A stretch of 64,000 nt of DNA, from NCBI GenBank assembly GCA_963829965.1, contig CAWHLK010000032.1, forward strand, positions 186,001 through 250,000. Reading direction: 5' to 3'. Positions 8,333 to 16,206 of the stretch are shown piece by piece. Origin of the DNA: DASXZH01 sp963829965. Its GTDB lineage: Bacteria > Armatimonadota > Fimbriimonadia > Fimbriimonadales > Fimbriimonadaceae. The notes beneath the pieces were generated by a model. It had not been told where the DNA came from. It searched no databases and saw only the letters and a list, made by a program, of their open reading frames with translations. The stretch's first letter is position 1; each line of letters starts with the position of its first letter. The position numbers were made by a program, and so were the translations under genes.

Positions 8333-8409
8333 CCTTAACACCCAAAACCCAACACCCAAAACCTAACACCCAAAACCCAAAACCTAACACCCAAAACCCA
8401 ACACCCAAA
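8333..8409. repeat. CCCAAAA/CCTAACA short repeat able to form a G-quadruplex
   Basis: About 75 bases are made of alternating ACCCAAAACC and TAACACCC blocks, roughly eleven short C-runs on the plus strand. The minus strand therefore carries regularly spaced GGG runs, as in telomere-like quadruplex DNA. It fills the gap between two convergent genes and stops two bases before the 3' end of the AfsR-like gene. Confidence 0.8.
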
Positions 8410-8410
8410 T

Positions 8411-11314
8411 TCACGCATCCCGCGCGAGAGGAGCCGGGCTCTCCTGGGGCTCGGGTATGTCGGCGACCCACTTGGCCACCCTCGTCGGCGCAACCCCGTA
8501 ACCCGCTTGCCATTCGGACTCAAAGTCTCCGCCCAATCCGTTTCGGGTTAAAGCTGAGGCTTCCTCAAAGGCCTGGTTGTCCCCGAAATCGCGGCGAAGG
8601 CCAATCGACTCGCGAAGCCGTTGCGCCGCGCCGAGCAGATGCGCGGCACGGGAATACAAACCGATTCCAGCACTGACACGGCCTAAGCCTTCAATCGCAT
8701 ACGCCAAGCCTCTTGGATCGCCGACCGCGTCAAATTCCGCCGCAGCGGAATGGTATTCAGCCCACGCCTCGGCCAGTTGGCCGGATTTCCAGGTCACCCG
8801 CGTAAGACTCAGTCGGCAGAAATTCACAATCAGCAGATCGCCCAAATCACGCCAATTTCGGAGCGCCGCCTGTAGTTCCGAAGTGGCTTCCTCCAGCATC
8901 CCAAGTTCACAATAAGCCATGCCAAGCAAAGTCCGGCGATAGGCTACGTTGCGGACGTGATAATCGCCCACCCCCGGCTCAATTTGCTGTGCGTACGATA
9001 TGCAATGTTCGAAGTCTCCCGAAAGGTACGCCGCATAAGCCAAACCCCACCGAGCTCCGGCCGCGTGACGAGTCAGCCCATGAGCCTCCATAACCGGCAA
9101 CGCCCGTCCGATAAGCTCTCGTGCCGTTTTGGCATCGTCCAAGGTGCATGCTAGCCCTCCCTCCGCGGCGTCCAACCGGGCAATCTGTAACTCGCTAAGA
9201 GAGAGTCCCTCTCGAACGCGCGCAATCAAATCCAGGCCTTCGCGCTGAAATCCCGAGTGGATTCCTCCCCCGCAGACGGCAACGACAAGTTTTACCGCTG
9301 CGTCTGCGTCTCCTTTTTTCAGCATCCATTCGGCGGCTAAGCATAAGTTCCCTGCGTCCAATCGGAGCTTTAGTGGCTGTTGCATGCCACTGCTGAAGTG
9401 GAGATTCTCCGTGTCCGCCGCAAATTGGTGGAAATAGGTCGCATGGCGATCCTGTACTGCGTTTCTTTCAAAAACGGAGAGTTTGGACCAGCCAAACTCT
9501 CGAATCATGTCCAGCATCGTGTAGCGCCGATGCTCCAAGTCGGAAGCCCGCACAAGGAGTGAATGTTCCGCCAACTTGGCCAGATCGTTTGAGGCAGCGC
9601 CGGCCACGATCGATGCCGACGCGGCGTCAAAGCCTCCTCGAAAAACGCAAAGTGAACAAAACAGCTGCCGCTCCCTCGGTTCGAGAGCATCCAAGCTGAA
9701 AGCAAGGCTGGCCTGTAACGACCTGTGACGCGGCTCCCGCCAGTTCTTCGGGGCGTCGAGCGAACCGTCGTCACCGAGCTTGCGCAGAATCTCGGTCGGT
9801 GGCACCTTTCCGGCCTGGGCCGCGGCAAGTTCGATCGCCAACGGGATACCTTCCAATCGGGTGCAAAGGGCGATGACATCGGCAGCGTTAGTGCGCGTGA
9901 TCGCAAATCGCGGCGAAGCCGCTTCTGCTCGCTCGGCAAAGAGCTGGATGCTCGCGTTGGACAAGAGTTGATCCCACTGCGTTTGGGAGTCGGGAACGCT
10001 AAGCGGTCCCACCGCGTACTCGTGTTCGCCGCTTGCTCCCCTCTTCTTACGGGCCGTCGCAAGCACTGTCGCATTCGGCACCTCCGTGAGCAGCTTCCGC
10101 ACCACCTGGTTGGTGTCGCTGGAGAGTTGGTCTATCCCATCTAACACCAAGAGGCAGGCGCTGCGACCTGATTCCACAGGCTGCACAAGGTATTGCCGAA
10201 GGGTTTCCAATGGCTCGGAGGAAGGTTCAATTTGGACTTGTCGAAGAATGGTCTCAATAAGGGAGGAGGAGCCGGGAGAGTCGCTACCTGGAACGTATAT
10301 CAGTCCGCCGCCGAAGAGGTGAGCGTTCGCCCGGGCCGTTTCTATGGCGAGCCGCGTTTTACCGATCCCCCCAGGCCCTGTCAACGTGATCCAACGGTAG
10401 AGCGGCAATAGATCCGAAAGCTCGGCAATATCGGCCGAACGGCCAATAAAAGTCGAAAGTGAAGGCGGAAGAAATTGCCTTTCTGGTTCCGTAGCCGTCG
10501 TTTCTTGGTTGGCCATGATTGAGGCGGCGACGGGGTTCTCAGTCCCGCCGGCTCGTTTCGCGCCCACCCACGCCCGAAGCTTCTTGACCCAATCTTGGAA
10601 CTCAGCCGTTGGCGCGAGGCCCACCATTCTCTTCAAGAGCTTCTGGTATTCCTCGTATTCGGACAGGGCCGAGCCCACGTCGCCGGCCACCACCATCAAG
10701 CGCAGGGCCCGCCTCCTCGGCGCCTCTCGGAGAGGGTCCGCTTCAATGGACCTCGCAATTTGCAGCATTGCGCCCGGAAGGTCGCCCGCTTCTTCGAGCA
10801 GGGCCGAAAATCGGAATTGGGCGAGCGCCTGAAGCCGGGCGTAATGGCTTCGCCTCCCCTCGATCCATTCCCCTTGGCGGCCACTCATAAAGTCTCCTAG
10901 GTACAGGTCGTCGGCTGCCTTGTAGTGCTCGATTCGCTCCTTGGCGACCGTGGATTGATTTGCCTTTTGAATATGCCTGAGGAATTCGCTTGCGTCCACC
11001 CTGCAGGCGCTGGAAGACAGGGTGGTTACGCTCCGGTCGGATGAAAGAACGGATCCGGACGGGGTGCCCATCGGTTCAAGCAAGCGGCGGATCTCAGCCA
11101 ACAGGACGCGAAAGCGGTTTCGCCCAACTTCTGTATCGACGTCCGGCCAGAGCCCCTCGATAAGGTCAGCTCGCTGCTGCGGCCGCCCAAGTCTGTCGGC
11201 AAGCATCGCCAGGAGCAGAGCCATTTGGTTGGTGAGCGGCAAGGAACTCTCGCGAGCGCGCTGCTTGATCGCAAATCCACCAAGTAGGTTTATCTGCCAG
11301 GGATTCTGTAGCAT
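8411..11314 (-). CDS. AfsR/SARP-type transcriptional regulator with NB-ARC-like ATPase and TPR region
   Basis: The 967-residue protein starts with an OmpR-like winged-helix DNA-binding domain (about 1-100), followed by a bacterial transcriptional activation (BTAD) TPR domain (about 105-250). An NB-ARC/STAND ATPase comes next, with Walker A in LTGPGGIGKTRLA near residue 315 and a Walker-B-like LLVLDGIDQL about 85 residues later. A long helical TPR region fills the C-terminal third. Such proteins switch on target genes in an ATP- and oligomerisation-dependent manner. The start (MLQNPWQINLLGGFAI) fits the usual SARP N-terminus. No partner gene is obvious, and the divergent or downstream targets are unknown. 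The frame is intact over almost 3 kb. Confidence 0.87.
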   Translation of the reverse strand: MLQNPWQINLLGGFAIKQRARESSLPLTNQMALLLAMLADRLGRPQQRADLIEGLWPDVDTEVGRNRFRVLLAEIRRLLEPMGTPSGSVLSSDRSVTTLSSSACRVDASEFLRHIQKANQSTVAKERIEHYKAADDLYLGDFMSGRQGEWIEGRRSHYARLQALAQFRFSALLEEAGDLPGAMLQIARSIEADPLREAPRRRALRLMVVAGDVGSALSEYEEYQKLLKRMVGLAPTAEFQDWVKKLRAWVGAKRAGGTENPVAASIMANQETTATEPERQFLPPSLSTFIGRSADIAELSDLLPLYRWITLTGPGGIGKTRLAIETARANAHLFGGGLIYVPGSDSPGSSSLIETILRQVQIEPSSEPLETLRQYLVQPVESGRSACLLVLDGIDQLSSDTNQVVRKLLTEVPNATVLATARKKRGASGEHEYAVGPLSVPDSQTQWDQLLSNASIQLFAERAEAASPRFAITRTNAADVIALCTRLEGIPLAIELAAAQAGKVPPTEILRKLGDDGSLDAPKNWREPRHRSLQASLAFSLDALEPRERQLFCSLCVFRGGFDAASASIVAGAASNDLAKLAEHSLLVRASDLEHRRYTMLDMIREFGWSKLSVFERNAVQDRHATYFHQFAADTENLHFSSGMQQPLKLRLDAGNLCLAAEWMLKKGDADAAVKLVVAVCGGGIHSGFQREGLDLIARVREGLSLSELQIARLDAAEGGLACTLDDAKTARELIGRALPVMEAHGLTRHAAGARWGLAYAAYLSGDFEHCISYAQQIEPGVGDYHVRNVAYRRTLLGMAYCELGMLEEATSELQAALRNWRDLGDLLIVNFCRLSLTRVTWKSGQLAEAWAEYHSAAAEFDAVGDPRGLAYAIEGLGRVSAGIGLYSRAAHLLGAAQRLRESIGLRRDFGDNQAFEEASALTRNGLGGDFESEWQAGYGVAPTRVAKWVADIPEPQESPAPLARDA

Positions 11315-11490
11315 TTGAAATCCGAGGGTCGCGAGAATTAAGCCGGGCGATTTGTCAGCCAGGGCTTCTTGGAACTAATGATACGCTAATGGAACTGAAT
11401 TATATTGTGACAGAGGGAATGGCGCTGGAAGCAGCAAACTTTCAACCCGCATAGCATACGCCGTTCTTCCCAAACCTCTTCCCAGTTCAC

Positions 11491-13221
11491 CTACGGCTCT
11501 ACCGTAATCGACCCAAACGCATCTTGTGTCCCGATCTTCGCAGTGAGTGTGACCACGGTGTTTTTCGTGACTGTGTGAGCGGTCAATGTTACTGTTGCGG
11601 TGGACTTTCCGGGGCTAATGGAAATCGAAGCCGGCAAGCTCAAGGCAGAGGGCTCGTTGGAACTCAACAGTACGGTTTTGCCCGAGGGCCCGGCCGGGCC
11701 AGTCAGAGTTATCGTAGCCATTGTTGTTGCACCGGAAACGATTGTGGAGACTGTCGGCTTTATAGATGCGGGTTCAGCGGTCAAAACCTTAACCGTGCTG
11801 TAGCGGCGCACTCCCGAACCAGGCTCCGTGGTCGTGATAGAAACAACGGTGTCAGTATCGATCGCGCTCGTGGGAAACGGGACGGTAGTGCTGAGAGAGG
11901 TTAGTGTCTCGTTTGAAGGTGGCGTTACGATCTTCGAAAAGTTTGAGGAGATCGTCAGGAAGACACCGCCCGAGTCCGCTTCCGTAAGCACAAAATCGCC
12001 AGGGATGGAACTGCCACCAACCACGGAGGACGGTAGGACAACCCTGTTTAGGTTCCCGGCAAAAATCAATCTTGCGACTACTGCTGCAGAGTTCGATCCA
12101 CCAGTTGCCCCGACATAAGTGGCGTAGATGTTCTCACCGCCGATGAGCATGCCTTCGTCGCTCGTCGATGCGCAGGGAATCAACTCTTCCGAGAGCCGGT
12201 TTCCGTTCACAACATAGAAATTCAAGACCTCGTAGGCGTTTGCTGTCGAGTTGTACACCCCAACGATCACGCCGCCCGTGTTTATCGCTAGTTGGTCCGC
12301 GGGTTGGTTGAGGAACCAGGCGGTTTGCCCGGCTTGGAGATTCCCCGTATTTTGCGAGCTAATCGCGAAAAGCTGCCCGGAGCTGAGCTCAAGATACAAG
12401 TTGGAATCATCAACTGCCGCGGCCGTAACATTTTGGGGTTGGTCCGTAGTTTGCCAGAGGTCTGTACCTCCATCGGATGGATTAATCGCTTCAATGTGGT
12501 AGTTGACCGAGTTGACAATGTCACCAGTTCCGTTAATGATAAGGTAGCCAACGCCGTCTGGGTCCTCAACAAAGCCGCCAATGAACTGCCCCTGGAGTGA
12601 AGTGTGGTTGTAGGTCCGGGTCCACAGCTGCTGGCCGGTTTCCGAATAGAAGGAGATTGTCTGGGTGCCTTTGTTGAATGTTCCGGCTTCATTGATGACA
12701 AGAACATTGCCTTGGGAGTCCACCAACGCCGAAGAGGCTACAAAAGAGAGTTTCCAACGGGGACCGTTGGGTATGCAAGAGACGTCCGTGGTTCCCTCAT
12801 CCGTGTTGGCCCATACGGCTACCGCCCTGCCTCCGCCATCGTTGTTAAAGTTCAACAAACTCGTGGCGTCCGAAGAACTAGCGGTCTCCCCATCAAGGTA
12901 GAACGCGTCCACCTCTTGGCCGTGGGACACATATTCGGTGTCCGCATAAGGATCAATAGCAAATCCTGTGGCAACAAAGGCAAGCGGTCTCGTTCCCACA
13001 AGGTCGCCAAAAGCATCGTAAACGTTAATCGTCGAAGTCGAGTTCGAATTCGCCTCAAGAACAAAGGTCTGGCCGAGCTCATCGATTTGAACAAACTTGC
13101 CCATCCCGCCTGCGTTGTGTTGAAGTTGCCAGGAAACTTCTCCCGGATACTGCTGTGCGGAAGCGGAACTGCTGAGAACGGCAAGCAGCATAGAGGCAAA
13201 CAGATAGCTAATCCCCTTCAT
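11491..13221 (-). CDS. Secreted propeller-like protein with C-terminal Ig-like repeats
   Basis: The 576-residue protein begins with a signal peptide (MKGISYLFASMLLAVLSSSASA). The middle has repeated short beta-strand units of the WD/PQQ propeller kind, for example GQQLWTRTYN. The C-terminal 170 or so residues contain two copies of an Ig-like module with the pattern VSGATTMATITLTGPAGPSG, then LSSNEPSALSLP, then SATVTLTA. The same module occurs in the proteins at 26125, 28412 and 53215. The function is unknown, and export to the periplasm or cell surface is inferred. The start is supported by a TAACAT box six bases upstream. Confidence 0.75.
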   Translation of the reverse strand: MKGISYLFASMLLAVLSSSASAQQYPGEVSWQLQHNAGGMGKFVQIDELGQTFVLEANSNSTSTINVYDAFGDLVGTRPLAFVATGFAIDPYADTEYVSHGQEVDAFYLDGETASSSDATSLLNFNNDGGGRAVAVWANTDEGTTDVSCIPNGPRWKLSFVASSALVDSQGNVLVINEAGTFNKGTQTISFYSETGQQLWTRTYNHTSLQGQFIGGFVEDPDGVGYLIINGTGDIVNSVNYHIEAINPSDGGTDLWQTTDQPQNVTAAAVDDSNLYLELSSGQLFAISSQNTGNLQAGQTAWFLNQPADQLAINTGGVIVGVYNSTANAYEVLNFYVVNGNRLSEELIPCASTSDEGMLIGGENIYATYVGATGGSNSAAVVARLIFAGNLNRVVLPSSVVGGSSIPGDFVLTEADSGGVFLTISSNFSKIVTPPSNETLTSLSTTVPFPTSAIDTDTVVSITTTEPGSGVRRYSTVKVLTAEPASIKPTVSTIVSGATTMATITLTGPAGPSGKTVLLSSNEPSALSLPASISISPGKSTATVTLTAHTVTKNTVVTLTAKIGTQDAFGSITVEP

Positions 13222-13227
13222 TTTCTT

Positions 13228-13233
13228 ATGTTA
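13228..13233 (-). promoter_or_regulatory. -10-like box for a leaderless start (TAACAT, N6, ATG)
   Basis: On the minus strand TAACAT is followed by six bases and then the ATG at 13221. No Shine-Dalgarno sequence is present. Confidence 0.5.
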
Positions 13234-13284
13234 GTGCAGAGCGCCAACAATTTCAAGCGCGTCCTTCCACGGAAATCTCCCGTC

Positions 13285-13290
13285 CATAAT
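13285..13290 (+). promoter_or_regulatory. -10-like box for leaderless thyX (CATAAT, N6, ATG)
   Basis: CATAAT is followed by CTCTTT and then the ATG of thyX. No ribosome binding site fits between the box and the start codon. Confidence 0.5.
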
Positions 13291-13296
13291 CTCTTT

Positions 13297-14187
13297 ATGG
13301 CGCGGATCATTGTGGAAGAGGCGGAGGCCCTGTTGGATCGGGAGATCCAGGTTCTGGATAAGGGCTTTGTGAGATTGGTGGACTACATGGGCGGCGATCA
13401 GCGCATCGTGCAGTCTGCCCGCGTAAGCTACGGCGAAGGCACAAAAACTTACCGTGAGGATCGAGGGCTCATCCACTACCTGATGAAAAACTGGCACACT
13501 TCGCCCTTCGAACAGGTGCAGCTTACTTTTCATACCAAGATGCCGATTTTCGTCGCACGTCAGTGGGTTCGGCATCGAACCGCCCGCCTTAACGAGATCT
13601 CGGGCCGCTATTCGGTGATGAAGGATGAGTTCTATTTGCCGGATGCAGAGCAGATCCGCTACCAGAGCAAATCGAACAAACAAGGCCGGTCCGACGAGGC
13701 GGTGCCACTCGACCAGGCAATGGAGATTATCAAGAAATTGGAAGTTGAGCAGAAGCAAGCCTACGCCCACTATCAGGAGTTGTTGGACGCCAATGTGGCC
13801 CGTGAACTTGCTCGGGCAAACCTTCCGATTTCGCTTTACACGGAATGGTATTGGCAGATTGACCTACACAACCTGTTCCATTTCTTGCACCTTCGGCTGG
13901 ATCCCCACGCACAATACGAGATCCGAGCTTTTGCCGAAGCGATGGGCACGTGCGCCAAGGCAGTTGCGCCCATAGCTTACGAGGCGTTTGAGGATCACGT
14001 GGTCGGGGCGGTAACTTTCTCCAAGAGCGAGTGCGAAGCATTAGCCGCAAAAATGGACAACAGGGAAGTCCCTCTGCAGGGTCGCGCACTGGCCGCATTT
14101 GAGGCAAAGTATGAGAAAATGAGGCAAGCTCACCAAGCTCAGGATCTGCCCGAAGAACCCAAACTTCCGGAACCGGCCAGATCCTAG
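13297..14187 (+). CDS. thyX: FAD-dependent thymidylate synthase
   Basis: ThyX makes dTMP from dUMP with methylene-tetrahydrofolate and reduced FAD. The signature RHRX7S is present as RHRTARLNEIS, followed by GRYS. Other family features are QSARVSYGEGTKT near the N-terminus, the HTSPFEQV segment and the C-terminal helical LHNLFHFLHLRLDPHAQYEIR. At 296 residues it is slightly long because of a charged C-terminal tail. The frame is open far upstream, but the family N-terminus and the CATAAT box fix the ATG at 13297. It is divergent from the secreted protein at 11491, and the two leaderless-type boxes lie within 60 bases of each other. Confidence 0.93.
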   Translation: MARIIVEEAEALLDREIQVLDKGFVRLVDYMGGDQRIVQSARVSYGEGTKTYREDRGLIHYLMKNWHTSPFEQVQLTFHTKMPIFVARQWVRHRTARLNEISGRYSVMKDEFYLPDAEQIRYQSKSNKQGRSDEAVPLDQAMEIIKKLEVEQKQAYAHYQELLDANVARELARANLPISLYTEWYWQIDLHNLFHFLHLRLDPHAQYEIRAFAEAMGTCAKAVAPIAYEAFEDHVVGAVTFSKSECEALAAKMDNREVPLQGRALAAFEAKYEKMRQAHQAQDLPEEPKLPEPARS

Positions 14188-14246
14188 CAGACAGTGACGA
14201 TTGAGTGGCCGTGAGCGTCCAACCCTGGGTAAAAGGGTTTTGAACC

Positions 14247-14996
14247 ATGGCTCATTGTTTCGCCAAGAATGCTAAACGGCTCTTCTGGACCGGCGTCATC
14301 TTGCTGTCGGCCGTGCAGTCCTTCGCCAAGGGGCCTGCTGATCCTGAAGTTGAGGCCCTCCTTGCCAACATGCGGCAAGCTTATGCGGCCGTCAGGTCCG
14401 CTCGGATCCAAACCGTGGCCGTGGCGAGAAGGATCGACTCTCAGAGGCTACAGTCAAGGCTTCGGGTCTTCGAGACCGATATCCTGTATCGGCGTCCGGA
14501 CATCATAAGGGCATATGTTTCGTCGGCCGGCGAATTGCTTGGCAATATCACAATTGATGGATATCGCCGAGTCCTCCTGAACGGAAAACAGCAGAGAGTG
14601 ACAAACAACTTCGTGTTCTTCGTCGACATGCTCCAACGGCAGATCAACTTGGAGTCGATTTGCTTTTGGGACTGGACAAGGCAACTGTCAACCGACCCCG
14701 GTAAGAATATGTCGAGCAGCACCTTCGCCCTGACTCACAATGTTCCCTGGAACGGCAAGTCCTGGTTGGTGCTGCAAGAAACTGCCCGCGATGCGGATCA
14801 AGTGATTGACTATTATATCGATCCCAAGACCTACTTCGTTTGGCGTACATATACGGTTGCCATCTCAACTCGTAAAGAGCAGCAGGAAACAAAACTCAAG
14901 AGCCTGGTCATCAACGATCCCATAACCGATGCGGAACTCAGGCATTACGAAGCGAGACAGCCGAAGCCAAGGCCGCCGGTGATGTTTGCTCCGTGA
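14247..14996 (+). CDS. LolA-like exported protein, paralogue 1
   Basis: The 249-residue protein has a signal peptide ending near SFAKG and a beta-rich body that resembles outer-membrane-lipoprotein carrier (LolA-fold) or DUF2092-type proteins. The pattern begins EVEALLANMRQAYAAVRSAR. It shares the diagnostic block ESICFWDWTRQLSTDPGKNM with the next gene, where the block differs only slightly, so the two are tandem paralogues. The C-terminus has an extra Pro/Arg-rich tail missing from the paralogue. A role in lipid or lipoprotein handling in the periplasm is suggested by the fold only. LolA function itself is not proven. Confidence 0.7.
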   Translation: MAHCFAKNAKRLFWTGVILLSAVQSFAKGPADPEVEALLANMRQAYAAVRSARIQTVAVARRIDSQRLQSRLRVFETDILYRRPDIIRAYVSSAGELLGNITIDGYRRVLLNGKQQRVTNNFVFFVDMLQRQINLESICFWDWTRQLSTDPGKNMSSSTFALTHNVPWNGKSWLVLQETARDADQVIDYYIDPKTYFVWRTYTVAISTRKEQQETKLKSLVINDPITDAELRHYEARQPKPRPPVMFAP

Positions 14997-15032
14997 TTTT
15001 AAAGAAAGGATAAATTATTGAAAGGATGCGCG

Positions 15033-15038
15033 TAATAT
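15033..15038 (+). promoter_or_regulatory. -10-like box for a leaderless start (TAATAT, N5, ATG)
   Basis: TAATAT lies five bases before the ATG at 15044. AAAGGA occurs further upstream (15021-15026) but too far away to serve as a normal ribosome binding site for that ATG. Confidence 0.4.
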
Positions 15039-15043
15039 AAGCC

Positions 15044-15685
15044 ATGAAATCCCGAATTGCCAAAAGCCTTGTTGTCTTGCTCGTCGCCGGTATAGCTGGC
15101 GCCACATTTGCGGCGGATAAGCAAGTCGAGGAACTGTTGGCTCATATGCGCGGCGCCTATAAGTCGGTAAAGGCCGCGACATACAAATCCACCGTCACTG
15201 TCTGGGACGCCCAGACTTCGGAGCAAACCGTTATCGATGTGGATATGGCTTATAAAAGCCCCAATCTCATGAGAGCGATTCTCAAGAACAAGCAAATACC
15301 GGGCGGGGCAATGACCGTCATTTCGGATGGGGAGAATGTCACGAACAGCGTGACCGGCACATCTAACGCCTACACCATGGATGAAATTGAGAAGGAAGTG
15401 CCAAGCAACCTTGAATCCATATGTTTCTGGGACTGGGATCGTCAGCTCTCGACCGATACCGGTAAAAACATGGCGACGAGCACGTTCAGGATAGAAAAGG
15501 ACGCCAACTGGGACGGGAAAAAGTGGACGATTCTAGAAGAAACTGCCAAGAAAGACAAAGTGCTGTGCCGCTATTATATCGACCCTAAAACCTATTTCAT
15601 TTGGCGCACGCATGTCAGCGACTTGGATACCGGCAAAGATCAGATGGACTGCAAATTGAAGCACTCGATCCTAAGGCCGATCTGA
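15044..15685 (+). CDS. LolA-like exported protein, paralogue 2
   Basis: The 213-residue protein has a signal peptide (KSLVVLLVAGIAGATFAA) and the same fold pattern as its upstream neighbour. It opens QVEELLAHMRGAYKSVKAAT, then has ESICFWDWDRQLSTDTGKNM, then YYIDPKTYFIWRTHVSDL. It lacks the Pro-rich tail. The conserved Trp/Cys block in both paralogues suggests a shared ligand pocket. It sits 47 bases downstream of paralogue 1 but has its own candidate -10 box. Assignment to the LolA/LolB-like superfamily is by pattern only. Confidence 0.7.
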   Translation: MKSRIAKSLVVLLVAGIAGATFAADKQVEELLAHMRGAYKSVKAATYKSTVTVWDAQTSEQTVIDVDMAYKSPNLMRAILKNKQIPGGAMTVISDGENVTNSVTGTSNAYTMDEIEKEVPSNLESICFWDWDRQLSTDTGKNMATSTFRIEKDANWDGKKWTILEETAKKDKVLCRYYIDPKTYFIWRTHVSDLDTGKDQMDCKLKHSILRPI

Positions 15686-15730
15686 GCGATTCAACATTCA
15701 AAGGAGCGTAATCTGCTTGGTAAGTGTTTT

Positions 15731-15781
15731 CCCGTCAGTCGTTTTCCGTGCCTGTGACTCGTTATCCGTTACCCGTCGCCC
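15731..15781. repeat. Degenerate CGTCAC-type short repeat (copy 2)
   Basis: Variants of CCCGTCAGTCGTTTTCCGTG and GACTCGTTATCCGTTACCCG fill the start of the rpsO leader. They resemble the repeats at 5529 and 36682. The rest of the 228-base leader (to 15913) has GC-rich inverted segments but no recognised RNA motif. Confidence 0.45.
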
Positions 15782-15913
15782 ATTTGTGGTAACATTGTCG
15801 CTTGAGGCCAAGGTGCCAAGTCTGCCGTTGTACGGAGGCTCCCACGGGGGCTTGCTTAGAGCGGCACTCTCACCGAGGCCTCATACCAACACTGGAGGCG
15901 CACTTACTCGCTA

Positions 15914-16194
15914 ATGCCGCTTGAATCTACAAAGAAAGCAACCGTTATAGCTGATTACGCTCAATCCCCGGGTGATACGGGGTCCACTGAGGTTCAGATC
16001 GCGCTTATGCAAGCGCGCGTGAACAAATTACTGGACACCTGAAAGAAAACAAGAAGGACTTCCACTCGTTGCGTGGTCTGCTTGTTCTCGTGGGTAAGCG
16101 ACGTCGGCTCGAAGCGTATCTTCGCAAGAGGGACGTGGTTCGCTATCGCGCTTTGGTTCAGCGTTTAGGCATTCGAGAAGTTAAGCCCCGGTAA
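15914..16194 (+). CDS. rpsO: 30S ribosomal protein S15, one frameshift
   Basis: S15 binds 16S rRNA at the three-way junction of its central domain and nucleates the platform of the small subunit. The N-terminal half (MPLESTKKATVIADYAQSPG then TEVQIALMQARVNKL) is in one frame, and the C-terminal half (GHLKENKKDFHSLRGLLVLV, then GKRRRLEAYLRKRDVVRYRA) is in another. AAATTACTGG near 16030 has lost one A relative to the expected AAATTAACTGG. Adding it back gives about 93 residues, normal for S15. A truncated S15 in a healthy cell is unlikely, so a sequencing indel is favoured. pnp follows 12 bases downstream, the classic rpsO-pnp order. Confidence 0.9.
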
Positions 16195-16206
16195 ACGGAG
16201 GCAGTA

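Noticed and set aside
12604..13296. Long open frame upstream of thyX on the plus strand
   Set aside because: It is antisense to the secreted protein gene and has no ThyX similarity. A promoter-like box sits at the real ATG.
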